Source: Caulobacterales bacterium (GTDB lineage Bacteria > Pseudomonadota > Alphaproteobacteria > Caulobacterales > Caulobacteraceae). From it: a DNA stretch of 64,000 bases. Location of the stretch: NCBI GenBank assembly GCA_019510435.1, contig JAEKKJ010000008.1, forward strand, positions 124,001 to 188,000, in the 5' to 3' direction. The translations under genes and the position numbers were made by a program. Shown here piece by piece: positions 17,590 through 27,058 of this stretch; positions within the stretch are counted from its first letter, which is position 1; every line of letters begins with the position of its first letter. The notes below the pieces were generated by a model, which saw nothing but the letters and a program-made list of their open reading frames with translations, did no database searches and had not been told where the DNA came from.

Positions 17590-18498
17590 TCAGGCCGCGG
17601 CGCTCAGCGGCCGTTCGCTGACAGCGGCCTTCGACAGTTCCGCCATGGCCTTGATCAGCGGCGAGCGCCAGCGCTCGGCGGTGGTCAGCATCCAGCAGGC
17701 GTAGGTGACGTCCAGGGTGTTGGACACCGGCTTCAGCCGCCCGTCGGCCAGCGGCTCGGCGAAGAGGAACGACGCGCCCATGGCGATGCTGTCGGTGTCG
17801 AGCGCGCGCTGCACCACCAGGCCGTAGTCGTCGCTCATGAAGGCGCGCAGGTTCTCGCCCTCCTCGCGGCTCAGCTCCCCCGCCCAGCGTTCCACGCCGG
17901 GCAGGATGCTGGGCAGGGCGAAGGGATACTGCAGCAGCTCACGCGGCCCCGCGTCCTGCAGCGCCAGGGCCGGATGCCCCGGCCGCGCCACGAGGATGAT
18001 GGCGTCCTCGAACAGCTTCTTACGGATCAGCTCACCATAGCGGGCGGCGTGCTCGGAATAGCCGAAGGCGATGTCCACGCGCCCGTCCTGCAGGGCCGCG
18101 ATCACGTCCGGCCCCTTCTCCTGCACCGTCTCAACATGCAGCTTGGGAAAGCGTACGGCGATGCGGCGCAGCAGCTCGGGCAGGGGCTTCAGGCGGCTGG
18201 CGGGGCCCACCGCGATACGGATCCGGCCCTCCTCGCCGCGCGCCAGCTGCTCCAGGTCGCGGCTGAGGGCGGCGACGCCCTGCAGCAGGGCCTCGGCTCG
18301 CTGGGCGACGAAGGCGCCGTAGGCGGTGGGCCGCGCCGCGCCATTGGTGCGCTCGAACAGCTTCAGCGACAGCTGCGCTTCCAGGCGCGCGATGCTCTTC
18401 GACAGCGTCGGCTGCGAGATCGAAAGCTTGCGGGCCGCGCCGCTGAAGCCGCCCGCGCGGCAGATTTCCAGGATCTGTTCGAGGTGACGAAGCTCCAT
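17590..18498 (-). CDS. LysR-family transcriptional regulator
   Basis: 302 residues. The N-terminal winged HTH is clear (MELRHLEQILEICRAGGFSG, SISQPTLSKSIARLEAQLSLKLFER). Residues about 92-290 form the periplasmic-binding-like effector domain (IRIAVGPASRLKPLPELLRRI, DIAFGYSEHAARYGELIRKKLFED). It is divergent from the sulfatase gene across a 115-bp spacer, the usual position for a LysR activator of its neighbour. The regulon is inferred; the ligand is unknown. Confidence 0.9.
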   Translation of the reverse strand: MELRHLEQILEICRAGGFSGAARKLSISQPTLSKSIARLEAQLSLKLFERTNGAARPTAYGAFVAQRAEALLQGVAALSRDLEQLARGEEGRIRIAVGPASRLKPLPELLRRIAVRFPKLHVETVQEKGPDVIAALQDGRVDIAFGYSEHAARYGELIRKKLFEDAIILVARPGHPALALQDAGPRELLQYPFALPSILPGVERWAGELSREEGENLRAFMSDDYGLVVQRALDTDSIAMGASFLFAEPLADGRLKPVSNTLDVTYACWMLTTAERWRSPLIKAMAELSKAAVSERPLSAAA

Positions 18499-18613
18499 GC
18501 CTCGAAGCTATAGCAGCCGAACGCGGCCTTGGGCAGATTGCAACGCCGCTTGGCGCTAACGTCCGATCGCCGCAGTTCAAGTTGCCGAAGGAACTGGGGA
18601 GGGAGTTCTGGGG

Positions 18614-20173
18614 ATGAAACGCACCCGCCTGGCCGTCATGGCCGCCGTCATCGCCGCGACCGCGGCCGCCGCGCCGGCGGCAACGGCCGTCGACCGTCAC
18701 CGGCCCGCGGCCCGACGGCCGAATGTCATCGTCATCCTGGCCGACGACCTGGGCTATGGCGACACCGCCGTCTATGGCAGCAAGATCGTCAAGACTCCCA
18801 ACATCGACGCCCTGGCGGCCGACGGCGTGCGCTTCACCGACGCCTATGTGACCCACCCGGTCTGCGCGCCCTCGCGCGCGGGCCTGCTGACCGGCCGCTA
18901 CCAGACCCGCTTCGGCTGGGAGTTCAATCCGGTCGGCCGCGACCGGCAGGGCGGCGTGTCGCTGCACGAGGCGTTCATCGGCCAGATCATGAAGACCGCC
19001 GGCTACCACACCGGCATGATCGGCAAGTGGCACCTGGGCGAGGCGCCCGGCTATCAGCCGGTCGACCGCGGCTTCGACGAGTTCTTCGGCACGTTGCAGG
19101 GCGCCACCGCCTACATCACCGATCCGCAGCCGGGCGACGACAGCTACGATCCGCCGGGAGCAGCGGCCTCCTATCGCGCCACAGCGGAGGATCCGCTTCC
19201 GCCGGACGCCACCGTCGCCCAGCGGATGGCCTATGTGCGCGCGCACGCGCCGATCCGCCGGGGCCGGGAGGTGGCGAAGGTCCCGGGCTATGTGACCGAA
19301 GCCTTCACCGCCGAGGCGGTGCGCTTCATCGGGGCGAACAGGACCCGGCCGTTCTTCCTCTACCTGGCCTACAACGCGCCCCATACGCCGCTGCAGGCGA
19401 CCAGGAAGTACCTCGACCGCTATCCGGACGTGTCCGACCGCGGCAAGCGGGTCTACGCCGCCATGGTCTCGGCGCTGGATGACGGCGTCGGCGAGGTGCG
19501 CGCCAAGCTGAAGGCCGAGGGGCTGGAGAAGGACACCCTGATCGTCTTCCTCTCCGACAACGGCTGCGCCGGCTACGTCCAGGGCGCCTGCTCCAACGCG
19601 CCGCTCAGCGGTTTCAAGGGCACGCACCTGGAAGGCGGGGTGCGCGTCCCGTTCATCGCCGCCTGGCCCGGGCGGATCCCGGCCGGCCGGGTGGACGATC
19701 GCATGGTCTCCAGCCTCGACATCGTGCCCACCGCCGCCGCCCTGGTGGGCGCCAAGCTGCCGCACGGCTCGGACGGGGTGAACCTGATGCCCTATCTCGC
19801 CGGCGGCGACGGGCGCACGCCCAATCCGACCCTCTACTGGCGCGCCGGCAACACCTTCGCGATCCGCGACGCGGGCTGGAAGCTGTGGCTGGCCGACAAG
19901 GCCGATCCCGACGGCAAGCCCGGGCCGGAGGCCGCCATCACGCCCAACGGCACGCCGCTGACGCCCTCGCCGTTCGGCCAGCACGCCATGCTCTACGACC
20001 TGAGCTCCGACCTCGGCGAGACCCGCAACCGCGCCGGCGACCAGCCGGGCGTGGTGGCGGCGCTGAAGGCCAAGCTGAAGGCCTGGAACAAGGGCAATGT
20101 CCCGGCCCAGTGGACCAGCATGCGCCAGTCCACGCGGCGGCAGGACGGCCAGCTCTTGAAGCTGTACGACTGA
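18614..20173 (+). CDS. Exported sulfatase (arylsulfatase family, Cys-type)
   Basis: 519 residues with a signal peptide (about 1-25). The metal-binding ILADDLGYGD (Asp44/45) and the sulfatase signature VCAPSRAGLLTGRY are present. Cys84 of CAPSR is the residue converted to formylglycine, and a second signature follows in GMIGKWHLG. It would cleave sulfate esters in the periplasm. No formylglycine-generating enzyme gene is in the window, so maturation depends on a distant gene. A GGGAGG site precedes the ATG. The divergent LysR and the TetR gene 4 bp downstream are candidate regulators. Confidence 0.92.
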   Translation: MKRTRLAVMAAVIAATAAAAPAATAVDRHRPAARRPNVIVILADDLGYGDTAVYGSKIVKTPNIDALAADGVRFTDAYVTHPVCAPSRAGLLTGRYQTRFGWEFNPVGRDRQGGVSLHEAFIGQIMKTAGYHTGMIGKWHLGEAPGYQPVDRGFDEFFGTLQGATAYITDPQPGDDSYDPPGAAASYRATAEDPLPPDATVAQRMAYVRAHAPIRRGREVAKVPGYVTEAFTAEAVRFIGANRTRPFFLYLAYNAPHTPLQATRKYLDRYPDVSDRGKRVYAAMVSALDDGVGEVRAKLKAEGLEKDTLIVFLSDNGCAGYVQGACSNAPLSGFKGTHLEGGVRVPFIAAWPGRIPAGRVDDRMVSSLDIVPTAAALVGAKLPHGSDGVNLMPYLAGGDGRTPNPTLYWRAGNTFAIRDAGWKLWLADKADPDGKPGPEAAITPNGTPLTPSPFGQHAMLYDLSSDLGETRNRAGDQPGVVAALKAKLKAWNKGNVPAQWTSMRQSTRRQDGQLLKLYD

Positions 20174-20177
20174 GCCG

Positions 20178-20885
20178 GTGCCGAGACCCAAGACCACAGC
20201 CGCCGCACACGACGACGAGGCCCCTGCGCCCGAGGCCCTCGCGCCCGAGGCCGCGCGGGCGGCGCGGGAGGCCGAGCGGCGAGAGCACTTCATGCGGGTG
20301 GCCGCGGCGGTGTTCCGCGAGCATGGCCTGGGCGGGGCCACCATGGAGCAGGTGGCCGCCGCGGCCGGCGTCACCAAGATGGTGCTCTATCGCCGCTTCG
20401 CCTCGAAGGAGGCCCTGATCCAGGCGATCTTCAGCGAGGTGATGCGTCGCCTGAAGGTGGGCGACGGCGGGCCTTGGCGCGGCTATGGCGCAGGCATGCG
20501 GCGCTCGCTGGCCGCGGCCCGCTCGTTCCAGGATGGGTTCCTGCTGCTGGTCCGCCAGGGGGGGCAGCACCCGGCCTACCAGCCGATCCAGGCCGAGATG
20601 CGCCGGCGCACCGGCCAGCGGCTGCGCGGCCTGCTCTGGTATCCCGATCCGCCGCCGCCGCGGGCCGAGCGGCCGGCCCTGCTGGACCTGTCGCTGGAGC
20701 CGATGATCTCGTTCTGCAACGAGGCCCTGGCCTATTGGCTCGAGCATGGCCAGCCGTCGCGCGACGAGCTGTACCTACGCTGGTACGCCCAGATGATGCA
20801 GGCCTGGCGCCACAACGCCGCCGAGCTGCTCAACCTCGACTCGCCGGAACAGGACTGGCCCTTCGACACCGAGGGGCGCCCGTAA
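20178..20885 (+). CDS. TetR-family transcriptional regulator
   Basis: 235 residues from a GTG start 4 bp after the sulfatase stop. An Ala/Glu-rich N-terminal extension (about 1-35) precedes the HTH (RREHFMRVAAAVFREHGLGGATMEQVAAAAGVTKMVLYRRFASKEALIQ). The C-terminal half resembles the AefR-like group. Co-transcription with the sulfatase suggests it senses a product of desulfation or controls the following receptor genes; that is inference. Confidence 0.88.
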   Translation: MPRPKTTAAAHDDEAPAPEALAPEAARAAREAERREHFMRVAAAVFREHGLGGATMEQVAAAAGVTKMVLYRRFASKEALIQAIFSEVMRRLKVGDGGPWRGYGAGMRRSLAAARSFQDGFLLLVRQGGQHPAYQPIQAEMRRRTGQRLRGLLWYPDPPPPRAERPALLDLSLEPMISFCNEALAYWLEHGQPSRDELYLRWYAQMMQAWRHNAAELLNLDSPEQDWPFDTEGRP

Positions 20886-20902
20886 TGCAGGAGGAAAGGC
20901 CC

Positions 20903-21355
20903 ATGGTCAGCCGCCGGGATGCGCTGCTGGGCGCGGGGGCCTCGATCGCCGCGCCGCCCGTGGCCGCGAAGCATGCGAAGTTCGCCGCCGAGATCGCCGC
21001 CGCGCAGGCCTGCCTGGACGCCTTCATGGCCGCCTTCAACGCCCGCGACCTCACCGCCTTCGAGGCCAGCTTCAACTTCCCGCACGTGCGCTTCGCCTCG
21101 GGAAAGGTGACCCTCATCAACCCGGGCTACCACAAGCCGGAGATGTTCGAGCGCGGCGCCCTGGCCGAGTGGGACCACTCCGCCTGGCAGCGGCGCGAGG
21201 TGATCCATGCCGGCGCCGACAAGGTCCACCTCGACACCCACTTCGCCCGCTACCGCAAGGACGGCAGCCTGATCGGCGGCTTCGATTCCGTCTACGTCGT
21301 CACCCGCCAGGAGGGCCACTGGGGCATCCAGGGCCGCTCCAGCTACGCACCCTGA
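20903..21355 (+). CDS. Exported NTF2-like/SnoaL-fold protein
   Basis: 150 residues from the ATG at 20903, preceded by a strong AGGAGGAAAGG site; an ATG at 20885 would add six residues. The start VSRRDALLGAGASIAAPPVAA looks like a twin-arginine signal. The remainder has the cone-fold pattern of NTF2-like proteins (QACLDAFMAAFNARDLTAFEASFNFPHVRFASGKV ... WQRREVIHAGADKVHLDTHFARY). The role is unknown. It sits between the TetR gene and the TonB receptor. Confidence 0.7.
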   Translation: MVSRRDALLGAGASIAAPPVAAKHAKFAAEIAAAQACLDAFMAAFNARDLTAFEASFNFPHVRFASGKVTLINPGYHKPEMFERGALAEWDHSAWQRREVIHAGADKVHLDTHFARYRKDGSLIGGFDSVYVVTRQEGHWGIQGRSSYAP

Positions 21356-21450
21356 TGGCGCTGCCCCAGGTCAAGTGGACAGCGCGCTATGGGGCCAAGC
21401 CTTCCAGGCATTGGAAAACCGCGGTTCGGTTCAGTAGCTTCATGAGGTCT

Positions 21451-21466
21451 GTTACCGCGCAGTAAC
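21451..21466. promoter_or_regulatory. 16-bp near-perfect palindrome upstream of the TonB receptor
   Basis: GTTACCGCGCAGTAAC matches its complement in seven of eight pairs. It lies 48 bp upstream of the receptor ATG, in the 159-bp spacer that is the only long gap in this rightward run. It fits an operator for a dimeric regulator, possibly the TetR encoded at 20178. Confidence 0.45.
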
Positions 21467-21514
21467 GCCCCGGCACGTGGGCGGAGGCCGCGGCAAAAGG
21501 GGGAAGACCTGCGC

Positions 21515-23752
21515 ATGACCGCACTGCAATCGCTCAAGGGCGCCTCGATCGTCGCCCTCTGCTGGGGCCTGGCCGCGCCGGCGTTCGCCGAGCCCAAGGG
21601 CGCCGCGACCGAGATCGACGAGGTGGTGATCACCGCCCGCAAGCGCGAGGAGCGCCTGCGCGACGTGCCGGTGGCCGCCACCGCGCTCAGCGCCGATGAC
21701 CTCAAGGACATGGGCGGCCTGGCCAACGCCCAGCAGCTGCTCGCCAACGTGCCGGGCGTGAACTTCGCCAACACCTCGAATGCGCTCACCTCCGACGTCT
21801 CGATCCGTGGGTCGGGCACCTCGCGGGCGACCAACGCCGAGGCCGGCGTCGGCCTCTTCGTGGACGGCGCCTTCATCGGCGGCGGCAACGTGGCCGGCCG
21901 CACCTTCGCCGGCATCGACCTCTTCGACGTCTCCCGCGTGGAGGTGCTGCGGGGCGTGCAGGGCGGGCTGGGCGGACGCAACGCCGAGGGCGGCTCGATC
22001 AATGTGATCCTGGCGCGGCCCACCCATCGCTTCGAGGGTTACGCCTTCGCCACCGCGGCCATGCACGACAAGTACGAGCTGGAGCTGGTGACCAACCTGC
22101 CCATCGACGAGCACTGGGCCGCGCGCGTCAGCCTCGACTACGGCAAGCAGTCCAAGGGCTTCTACCACCTGTTCGCGATCGACCAGTACGCCGACGCCAC
22201 CGAGCGCCAGTTCGGCCGCGCGCAGCTGAACTACACCAACGGCAATTTCACCGCGAACGCCATGGTCGAGCGGGCCAACGAGCGTACGCCGGGCCTGGTG
22301 TACCAGGTGGTGACCTTCGCCAACGCCAACTTCCCGCAGGGCTACTACACCGACAAGTACGAGACGGCCTGGAACTCGCCGTCCGCCGGCAAGCAGCGCC
22401 TGACCGACTTCGAGTTCACCACCAGCCTGGACCTGGGCTGGGCCACGCTGGCCACGGTGAGCAACCTGCGCGACCGGCGCGGGCAGAACCAGTACGACCG
22501 CGACGGGCTGTCGCCGGACTTCTTCCAGCCGCTGATCGCCACGCCGGGTCGCGTCTCCGCGTCGGGCCTGGCGACCATCCGCGCCACCGACTACGGCCTG
22601 GGCGGCGACCAGGTCGACCACGCGCGCATCACCTACCACGACGTCCACCTGAGCGGCGCGGCCCAGCGGCTCACCTGGGTGGCCGGCGGCGAATACTACC
22701 TGCTGAACGACACGCCCTCGAACATCCTGTCCAAGACGCCGACCACCGCCAGCCCCAACGCCGGCACCATCAGCCGCAGCCGGCTGCGGTTCGAATCCTA
22801 TGCCTTCTATGGCGAACTGGGCTTCGACCTGACCTCGCAGCTGAACCTCTCGGGCGACCTGCGCTACACGCATGACGACGAGGACTTCCTGCAGCGCCAG
22901 TACGTCTATGTGACCGACGTCCCGATCACCACGCCCAGCCTCAACCCGACCGGCAGCCGCCAGCAGGGCAACGTCTCCTACACAGCCACCCTGGCCTACA
23001 AGCCCACCGGCCAGATGCTGCTCTACGCCAAGGTGGGCTCGGCCTACCGGGCCGGCGGGTTCAATGGCAACCTGGGCGATGCGCGCCAGCCGATCCCGAT
23101 CCCGCTCGAGTTCGATAACGAGACCATGACCGCCTACGAGGTCGGCTTCAAAGGCAACCTGACCTCGAACCTCTTCCTGACGGCGGCGGCCTATTCCAAC
23201 CACTTCGACAACCTGGTCCTGCAGGGCGACAACGGCTGCCGGATCAGCCTGCCGTCGTGCCCGGTTCAGGCGACCTCCTTCGCGTTCAACGCCGGCCCGG
23301 CGCGGCTCTGGGGCATCGAGGTGGAGGCGACGGCCCGGGCGCAGGTGGCCGGTGGGGCCCTGCGCGTCACGGTCGGCGGTTCGCGCCAGGGCGGCCATGT
23401 CACCGGCGGCGTCGACAAGGGTTTCAAGCAGCCCCAGCAGCCGAAGTGGACCGAGACCTTCAGCGCCACCTACCGCCACGACCTAGCCCGCGGCGTCGTC
23501 GGCTTCGTCAACGTCAACGGCTCGGGCCGCCAGGGCGGGGTGCAGGAGGCCAACCAGACGACGCTGCTGCACGACTACGGCGTCTTCAACCTGCGCGGCG
23601 GCCTGGACTGGAAGTCGTACGAACTGACCGGCTACGTGAACAACGCCGGCGACAAGTCCTACCTGGTCTTCCACGCCCCCACGGCGACCGGCGACGTGCG
23701 CCGCTACAACCAGCCGCGCACCTACGGCGTCCAGCTCCGCTACAGCTGGTGA
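21515..23752 (+). CDS. TonB-dependent outer-membrane receptor
   Basis: 745 residues with a signal peptide ending near AAPAFA (about 24). A TonB box-like EIDEVVITARKREERLRDVPVAATAL follows, then the plug domain (VPGVNFANTS..., GVGLFVDGAFIGGG, RVEVLRGVQGGLGGRNAEGGSINVI). The 22-strand barrel ends in the aromatic RTYGVQLRYSW. The long Caulobacterales-type sequence suggests uptake of a complex organic ligand rather than a classic siderophore. Neighbouring sulfatase, hydrolase-like and GST genes hint at a sulfated or hydrophobic substrate, which is inference. Confidence 0.93.
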   Translation: MTALQSLKGASIVALCWGLAAPAFAEPKGAATEIDEVVITARKREERLRDVPVAATALSADDLKDMGGLANAQQLLANVPGVNFANTSNALTSDVSIRGSGTSRATNAEAGVGLFVDGAFIGGGNVAGRTFAGIDLFDVSRVEVLRGVQGGLGGRNAEGGSINVILARPTHRFEGYAFATAAMHDKYELELVTNLPIDEHWAARVSLDYGKQSKGFYHLFAIDQYADATERQFGRAQLNYTNGNFTANAMVERANERTPGLVYQVVTFANANFPQGYYTDKYETAWNSPSAGKQRLTDFEFTTSLDLGWATLATVSNLRDRRGQNQYDRDGLSPDFFQPLIATPGRVSASGLATIRATDYGLGGDQVDHARITYHDVHLSGAAQRLTWVAGGEYYLLNDTPSNILSKTPTTASPNAGTISRSRLRFESYAFYGELGFDLTSQLNLSGDLRYTHDDEDFLQRQYVYVTDVPITTPSLNPTGSRQQGNVSYTATLAYKPTGQMLLYAKVGSAYRAGGFNGNLGDARQPIPIPLEFDNETMTAYEVGFKGNLTSNLFLTAAAYSNHFDNLVLQGDNGCRISLPSCPVQATSFAFNAGPARLWGIEVEATARAQVAGGALRVTVGGSRQGGHVTGGVDKGFKQPQQPKWTETFSATYRHDLARGVVGFVNVNGSGRQGGVQEANQTTLLHDYGVFNLRGGLDWKSYELTGYVNNAGDKSYLVFHAPTATGDVRRYNQPRTYGVQLRYSW

Positions 23753-23790
23753 CGGTCGCGCCGGCCGATGGCCTCAGCTAGCGTCGCGCC

Positions 23791-25101
23791 ATGGAGCCCT
23801 CGGACCCCCCACGCGCGTCGCGACGCAGCCTTCTCGGCGGCGGGGCGGGGCTGTTGGCGGCCAGCGGGGCCGCGGCGCGGGCGCCGGCGGTGACGGTCGG
23901 CTCCGCGGCTGACGCCCAGGCGATCCTCGAGCGCTACCACGGCTTGGGGCTCAAGGCGTCGGGGAGCCCCGGCGACATCGCCACAGGCGCGTGGATCGAG
24001 GCCGAGCTGACGGCCGCCGGCTACGGCTGCGTGCGCCAGCCGTTCGAGACGCCGGCTTACGAGGGTGAACCGCCAACGCTCACCGCCGGGACCGCCCGCG
24101 CGGAGCTGATCCCGCAGGCCATCGTGCAGACCACCGGCCAGGACGGCGTTACTGGCCCGCTGTACCTCGCCGGCCAGGGATCCGCCGCGCCCGGCGGAAT
24201 CGCCCTCATCGTCCTGCCCCATGCCCGCTGGTCGACCGCCAAGGGCGAGGTCGAGCGGCGGGTCCAGGCGGCGATCGGCGCGGGCGCGGCGGGCGTGGTG
24301 CTGGTGACCACCGGCCCCACCGGCGAGGCCCTGGCCCTGAACGCGCCGGTGGACCGGCCCCTGTTCGACCGACCCGTGGCTGTCCTCGCGCCGCGGCAGG
24401 CCGAGCCTTTCCTCCAGGCGGCTAGTCAAGGCGAGACCGCCACCTTGCGCATTCCCGGGCGCTCGTTCCGACGGCCCGCGTTCAACGTCACCGCGACCCT
24501 GAAGCGCGGCGGGGGCCGGACCCTGGTCCTGTCCACGCCGCGGTCCGGCTGGTTCACCTGCGCCGGAGAGCGCGGGACGGGCCTCGCCGTCTGGCTGCTG
24601 CTGGCGCGCTGGGCGGCGAAGGCGAAGCTGGCGGCGGACGTGGCCCTCGTCTGCACCAGCGGCCACGAGTACGAATACGCCGGCGGCGAGGCCTATATCC
24701 GCGCCAGGGCGCCGCCGAACGACACCGCCCTGTGGGTCCACCTGGGCGCCAATGTCGCGGCGCGCGACTGGCACGAGCGCGGCCCGCTGCTCTCGCCCCT
24801 GCCCAGCGCCGACCCCCAGCGGTTCCTGCTGGCCAGCCCCCCGCTGGTCCCCGCAGCCCAGGCGGCCTTCGCCGGCCTGCCCGGGCTGGAGCAGGTCTAT
24901 GCCGCCGATCCCAAGCAGGCGGCGGGCGAGCTCAGCAGCATCCTGGCCGGCGGCTATGGGCCGGTGATCGGCGTCTTCGGCTCGCATCGCTTCCACCACG
25001 CGCGGAACGACGACCTGCGCTGCGTGGAGCCCACGCTGGTCCCGCCGGTGGCGGCCGCCTTCGCGAAGGTGATCTCCCAGGCGTTGCAGAAAGTGGCATA
25101 G
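23791..25101 (+). CDS. Tat-exported M28-peptidase-like protein lacking metal ligands
   Basis: 436 residues. The N-terminus has ASRRSLLGGGAGLLAASGAAA, a twin-arginine signal. Residues about 110-200 resemble a protease-associated insert (GIALIVLPHARWS ... GAGAAGVVLVTTGPTGEAL). The C-terminal half has the M28 aminopeptidase fold order. Where active M28 enzymes have an HxD and a DDN metal site, this protein reads LSTPRSGWFTCAGERGTGLA; only the late HHARNDD segment resembles a ligand region. It is probably a non-catalytic or altered hydrolase. It starts 38 bp after the TonB receptor gene. Confidence 0.65.
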   Translation: MEPSDPPRASRRSLLGGGAGLLAASGAAARAPAVTVGSAADAQAILERYHGLGLKASGSPGDIATGAWIEAELTAAGYGCVRQPFETPAYEGEPPTLTAGTARAELIPQAIVQTTGQDGVTGPLYLAGQGSAAPGGIALIVLPHARWSTAKGEVERRVQAAIGAGAAGVVLVTTGPTGEALALNAPVDRPLFDRPVAVLAPRQAEPFLQAASQGETATLRIPGRSFRRPAFNVTATLKRGGGRTLVLSTPRSGWFTCAGERGTGLAVWLLLARWAAKAKLAADVALVCTSGHEYEYAGGEAYIRARAPPNDTALWVHLGANVAARDWHERGPLLSPLPSADPQRFLLASPPLVPAAQAAFAGLPGLEQVYAADPKQAAGELSSILAGGYGPVIGVFGSHRFHHARNDDLRCVEPTLVPPVAAAFAKVISQALQKVA

Positions 25102-25141
25102 GGCGTGACAATATCCCCGAGCATTTGAAGGGGAGGGCGCG

Positions 25142-26167
25142 ATGCAGACGCCGCACTACCGGATCCTGGGCGGCCTCGGCTCGCCCTATTCGCTGAAAAT
25201 GCGCGCGATCCTGCGCTACCGCCGCCTGCCGCACGTGTGGGTGCAGATCAACGACAGCCACAACGAGGAGCGCGCCCAGGTCCGCGCGCCGGTGATCCCG
25301 GTGCTGCGCTATCCCGACGGCGGCTACCACAACGACTCCACCCCGATGATCTACGAGCTGGAGGCGCTGCATGCGGAGCGCGGCGTCGTGCCGGCCGATC
25401 CGGGCGACGCCTTCCTGGCCTTCCTGCTGGAGGACATGGCCGACGAGTGGGGCACCAAGCTGATGTTCCACTACCGCTGGTTCCGCGAGCGCGACCAGGT
25501 GCGGATGAGCGAGTGGCTGGCCTACGATCGGGCCCAGGGCGGCGGCTATGCCGGCATCAAGGCGTTCGCCGACCGCTTCCGCGACCGCCAGGTGGGCCGC
25601 ATGGCGCTGGTGGGCTGCACGCCGCAGAACGCCCCGATCATCGAGGACACCGCCCGCACCCTGGCCGCCATCTTCGAGGCCCAGGTGCTGGAGCGGCCGT
25701 TCCTCTTCGGGGCGCGTCCCTCGCTGGCCGAGTTCGGCTGGTACGGCCAGTTCTCCCAGCTGATCGTCGATCCCACGCCCAACGATCTGATGCGCGAGAT
25801 CGCGCCCTTCACGGTGCGCTGGCTGATGCACATGGACGACCTGTCGGGCCTGGAAGAGGGGGCTTGGCGCGCGCCCGGCGAGGCGCTGCCGCCGGCCGTG
25901 GACCAGCTGCTGGCCTTCGCCGGCGAGGTCTATTTCCCGTTCCTGGAAGCCAACGCCCAAGCCATCGCCGACAGCGCCGAGACCTTCACCGTCGAACTGC
26001 TGGGCCGGCCCTACACCCAGGCCCCGTTCAAGTATCAGGTCCGCTGCCTGGAACAGCTGCGACGCGCCTTCGTCGACCTGCCGGCGGAGGCCCGGGACCG
26101 CATCGCCCCGCGGCTGGACAAGGCCGGCGTCCTCGCCCGCCTCACGAAGCGCATCGTCCCGGCTTGA
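25142..26167 (+). CDS. Glutathione S-transferase family protein
   Basis: 341 residues, longer than usual GSTs (about 210). The N-terminal thioredoxin-like domain (YRILGGLGSPYSLKMRAILRYRRLPHVWV ... VRAPVIPVLRYPDGGYHNDSTPMIYELEAL) shows the SPYS glutathione-site start and the cis-Pro/Asp-Ser recognition loop. The all-helical C-domain follows (RPFLFGARPSLAEFGWYGQF), with an extra C-terminal region from about 240. The ATG has a GGGAGG site. The substrate is unknown. It may share a transcript with the M28-like gene 40 bp upstream. Confidence 0.85.
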   Translation: MQTPHYRILGGLGSPYSLKMRAILRYRRLPHVWVQINDSHNEERAQVRAPVIPVLRYPDGGYHNDSTPMIYELEALHAERGVVPADPGDAFLAFLLEDMADEWGTKLMFHYRWFRERDQVRMSEWLAYDRAQGGGYAGIKAFADRFRDRQVGRMALVGCTPQNAPIIEDTARTLAAIFEAQVLERPFLFGARPSLAEFGWYGQFSQLIVDPTPNDLMREIAPFTVRWLMHMDDLSGLEEGAWRAPGEALPPAVDQLLAFAGEVYFPFLEANAQAIADSAETFTVELLGRPYTQAPFKYQVRCLEQLRRAFVDLPAEARDRIAPRLDKAGVLARLTKRIVPA

Positions 26168-26187
26168 TCCATGGGTAGGATGGGGGA

Positions 26188-26994
26188 ATGGACGAGATTC
26201 CCCACCCCAGCACGCCGCAGATGGCGTCGCCCACCTACCGCCTGGCCTCCCTGGACCAGGACTTCATCATGGGCCCCTCCATGCGGGGCGTCCGCTTCCT
26301 GCTGGAGTTCGCCAAGGCGGACGAGGCGCTGCGCACCTGGGGTGTGGTCTCCACCATCGTGGTGTTCGGCAGCGCGCGGGTGGGCGAGGAGGGCTCTGAC
26401 GCGCACCGCCGGTGGTACGCCGCCGCGCGCGAGTTCGGCGGGATCGCCTCCAGGCTGGGCGGCGCCCACCTGTCGGCCCGCAAGGAGCGGCACAATGTGA
26501 TCTGCACCGGCGGCGGGCCGGGGATCATGGAGGCCGCCAACCGCGGCGCCGCCGACGTGGGCGCGCCGTCCATCGGGCTCAACATCACCCTGCCGCACGA
26601 GCAGTACCCCAACCCCTACACCACGCCCGAGCTCACCTTCCGCTTCCACTACTTCGCCATGCGCAAGATGCACCTGGCCATGCGGGCCAACGCCCTGGTG
26701 GTGTTCCCGGGCGGGTTCGGGACCCTGGACGAGCTGTTCGAGGTGCTGACCCTGCGCCAGACCGACAAAAGCCCGCCGATCCCCATCGTGCTGTTCGACG
26801 AGGGCTACTGGCGCTCGGTGATCAACTTCGATGCCCTGGTGGCCGCCGGCATGGTCAAGGCCGCGGACCTGGCCCTGTTCCGCTTCGCCGAGACGCCGCA
26901 GGCGGTCTGGGACTGCCTGGTCGACGGCGGCCTGAAGCCCCATGCCGAGCCCGACTGGGAGGCGCCGCCGGCGGATCCGCAGGACCACGCCTGA
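26188..26994 (+). CDS. LOG-family nucleotide 5'-monophosphate nucleosidase-like protein
   Basis: 268 residues with both LOG (formerly 'lysine decarboxylase') signatures: [14 protein letters not shown] and [16 protein letters not shown]-family enzymes cleave nucleoside 5'-monophosphates to the free base and ribose 5-phosphate; plant and bacterial LOG release cytokinins, and E. coli PpnN acts on purine and pyrimidine nucleotides. The gene starts 20 bp after the GST gene and ends 64 bp before rutA. A role in freeing uracil for the Rut enzymes is an attractive but untested reading. Confidence 0.88.
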   Translation: MDEIPHPSTPQMASPTYRLASLDQDFIMGPSMRGVRFLLEFAKADEALRTWGVVSTIVVFGSARVGEEGSDAHRRWYAAAREFGGIASRLGGAHLSARKERHNVICTGGGPGIMEAANRGAADVGAPSIGLNITLPHEQYPNPYTTPELTFRFHYFAMRKMHLAMRANALVVFPGGFGTLDELFEVLTLRQTDKSPPIPIVLFDEGYWRSVINFDALVAAGMVKAADLALFRFAETPQAVWDCLVDGGLKPHAEPDWEAPPADPQDHA

Positions 26995-27058
26995 GCAGGC
27001 TTGCGAAGCCACGCGCGGCGGCGCCAACTGGCCGGCGGAGCAGGGGAATCCTCACCGC

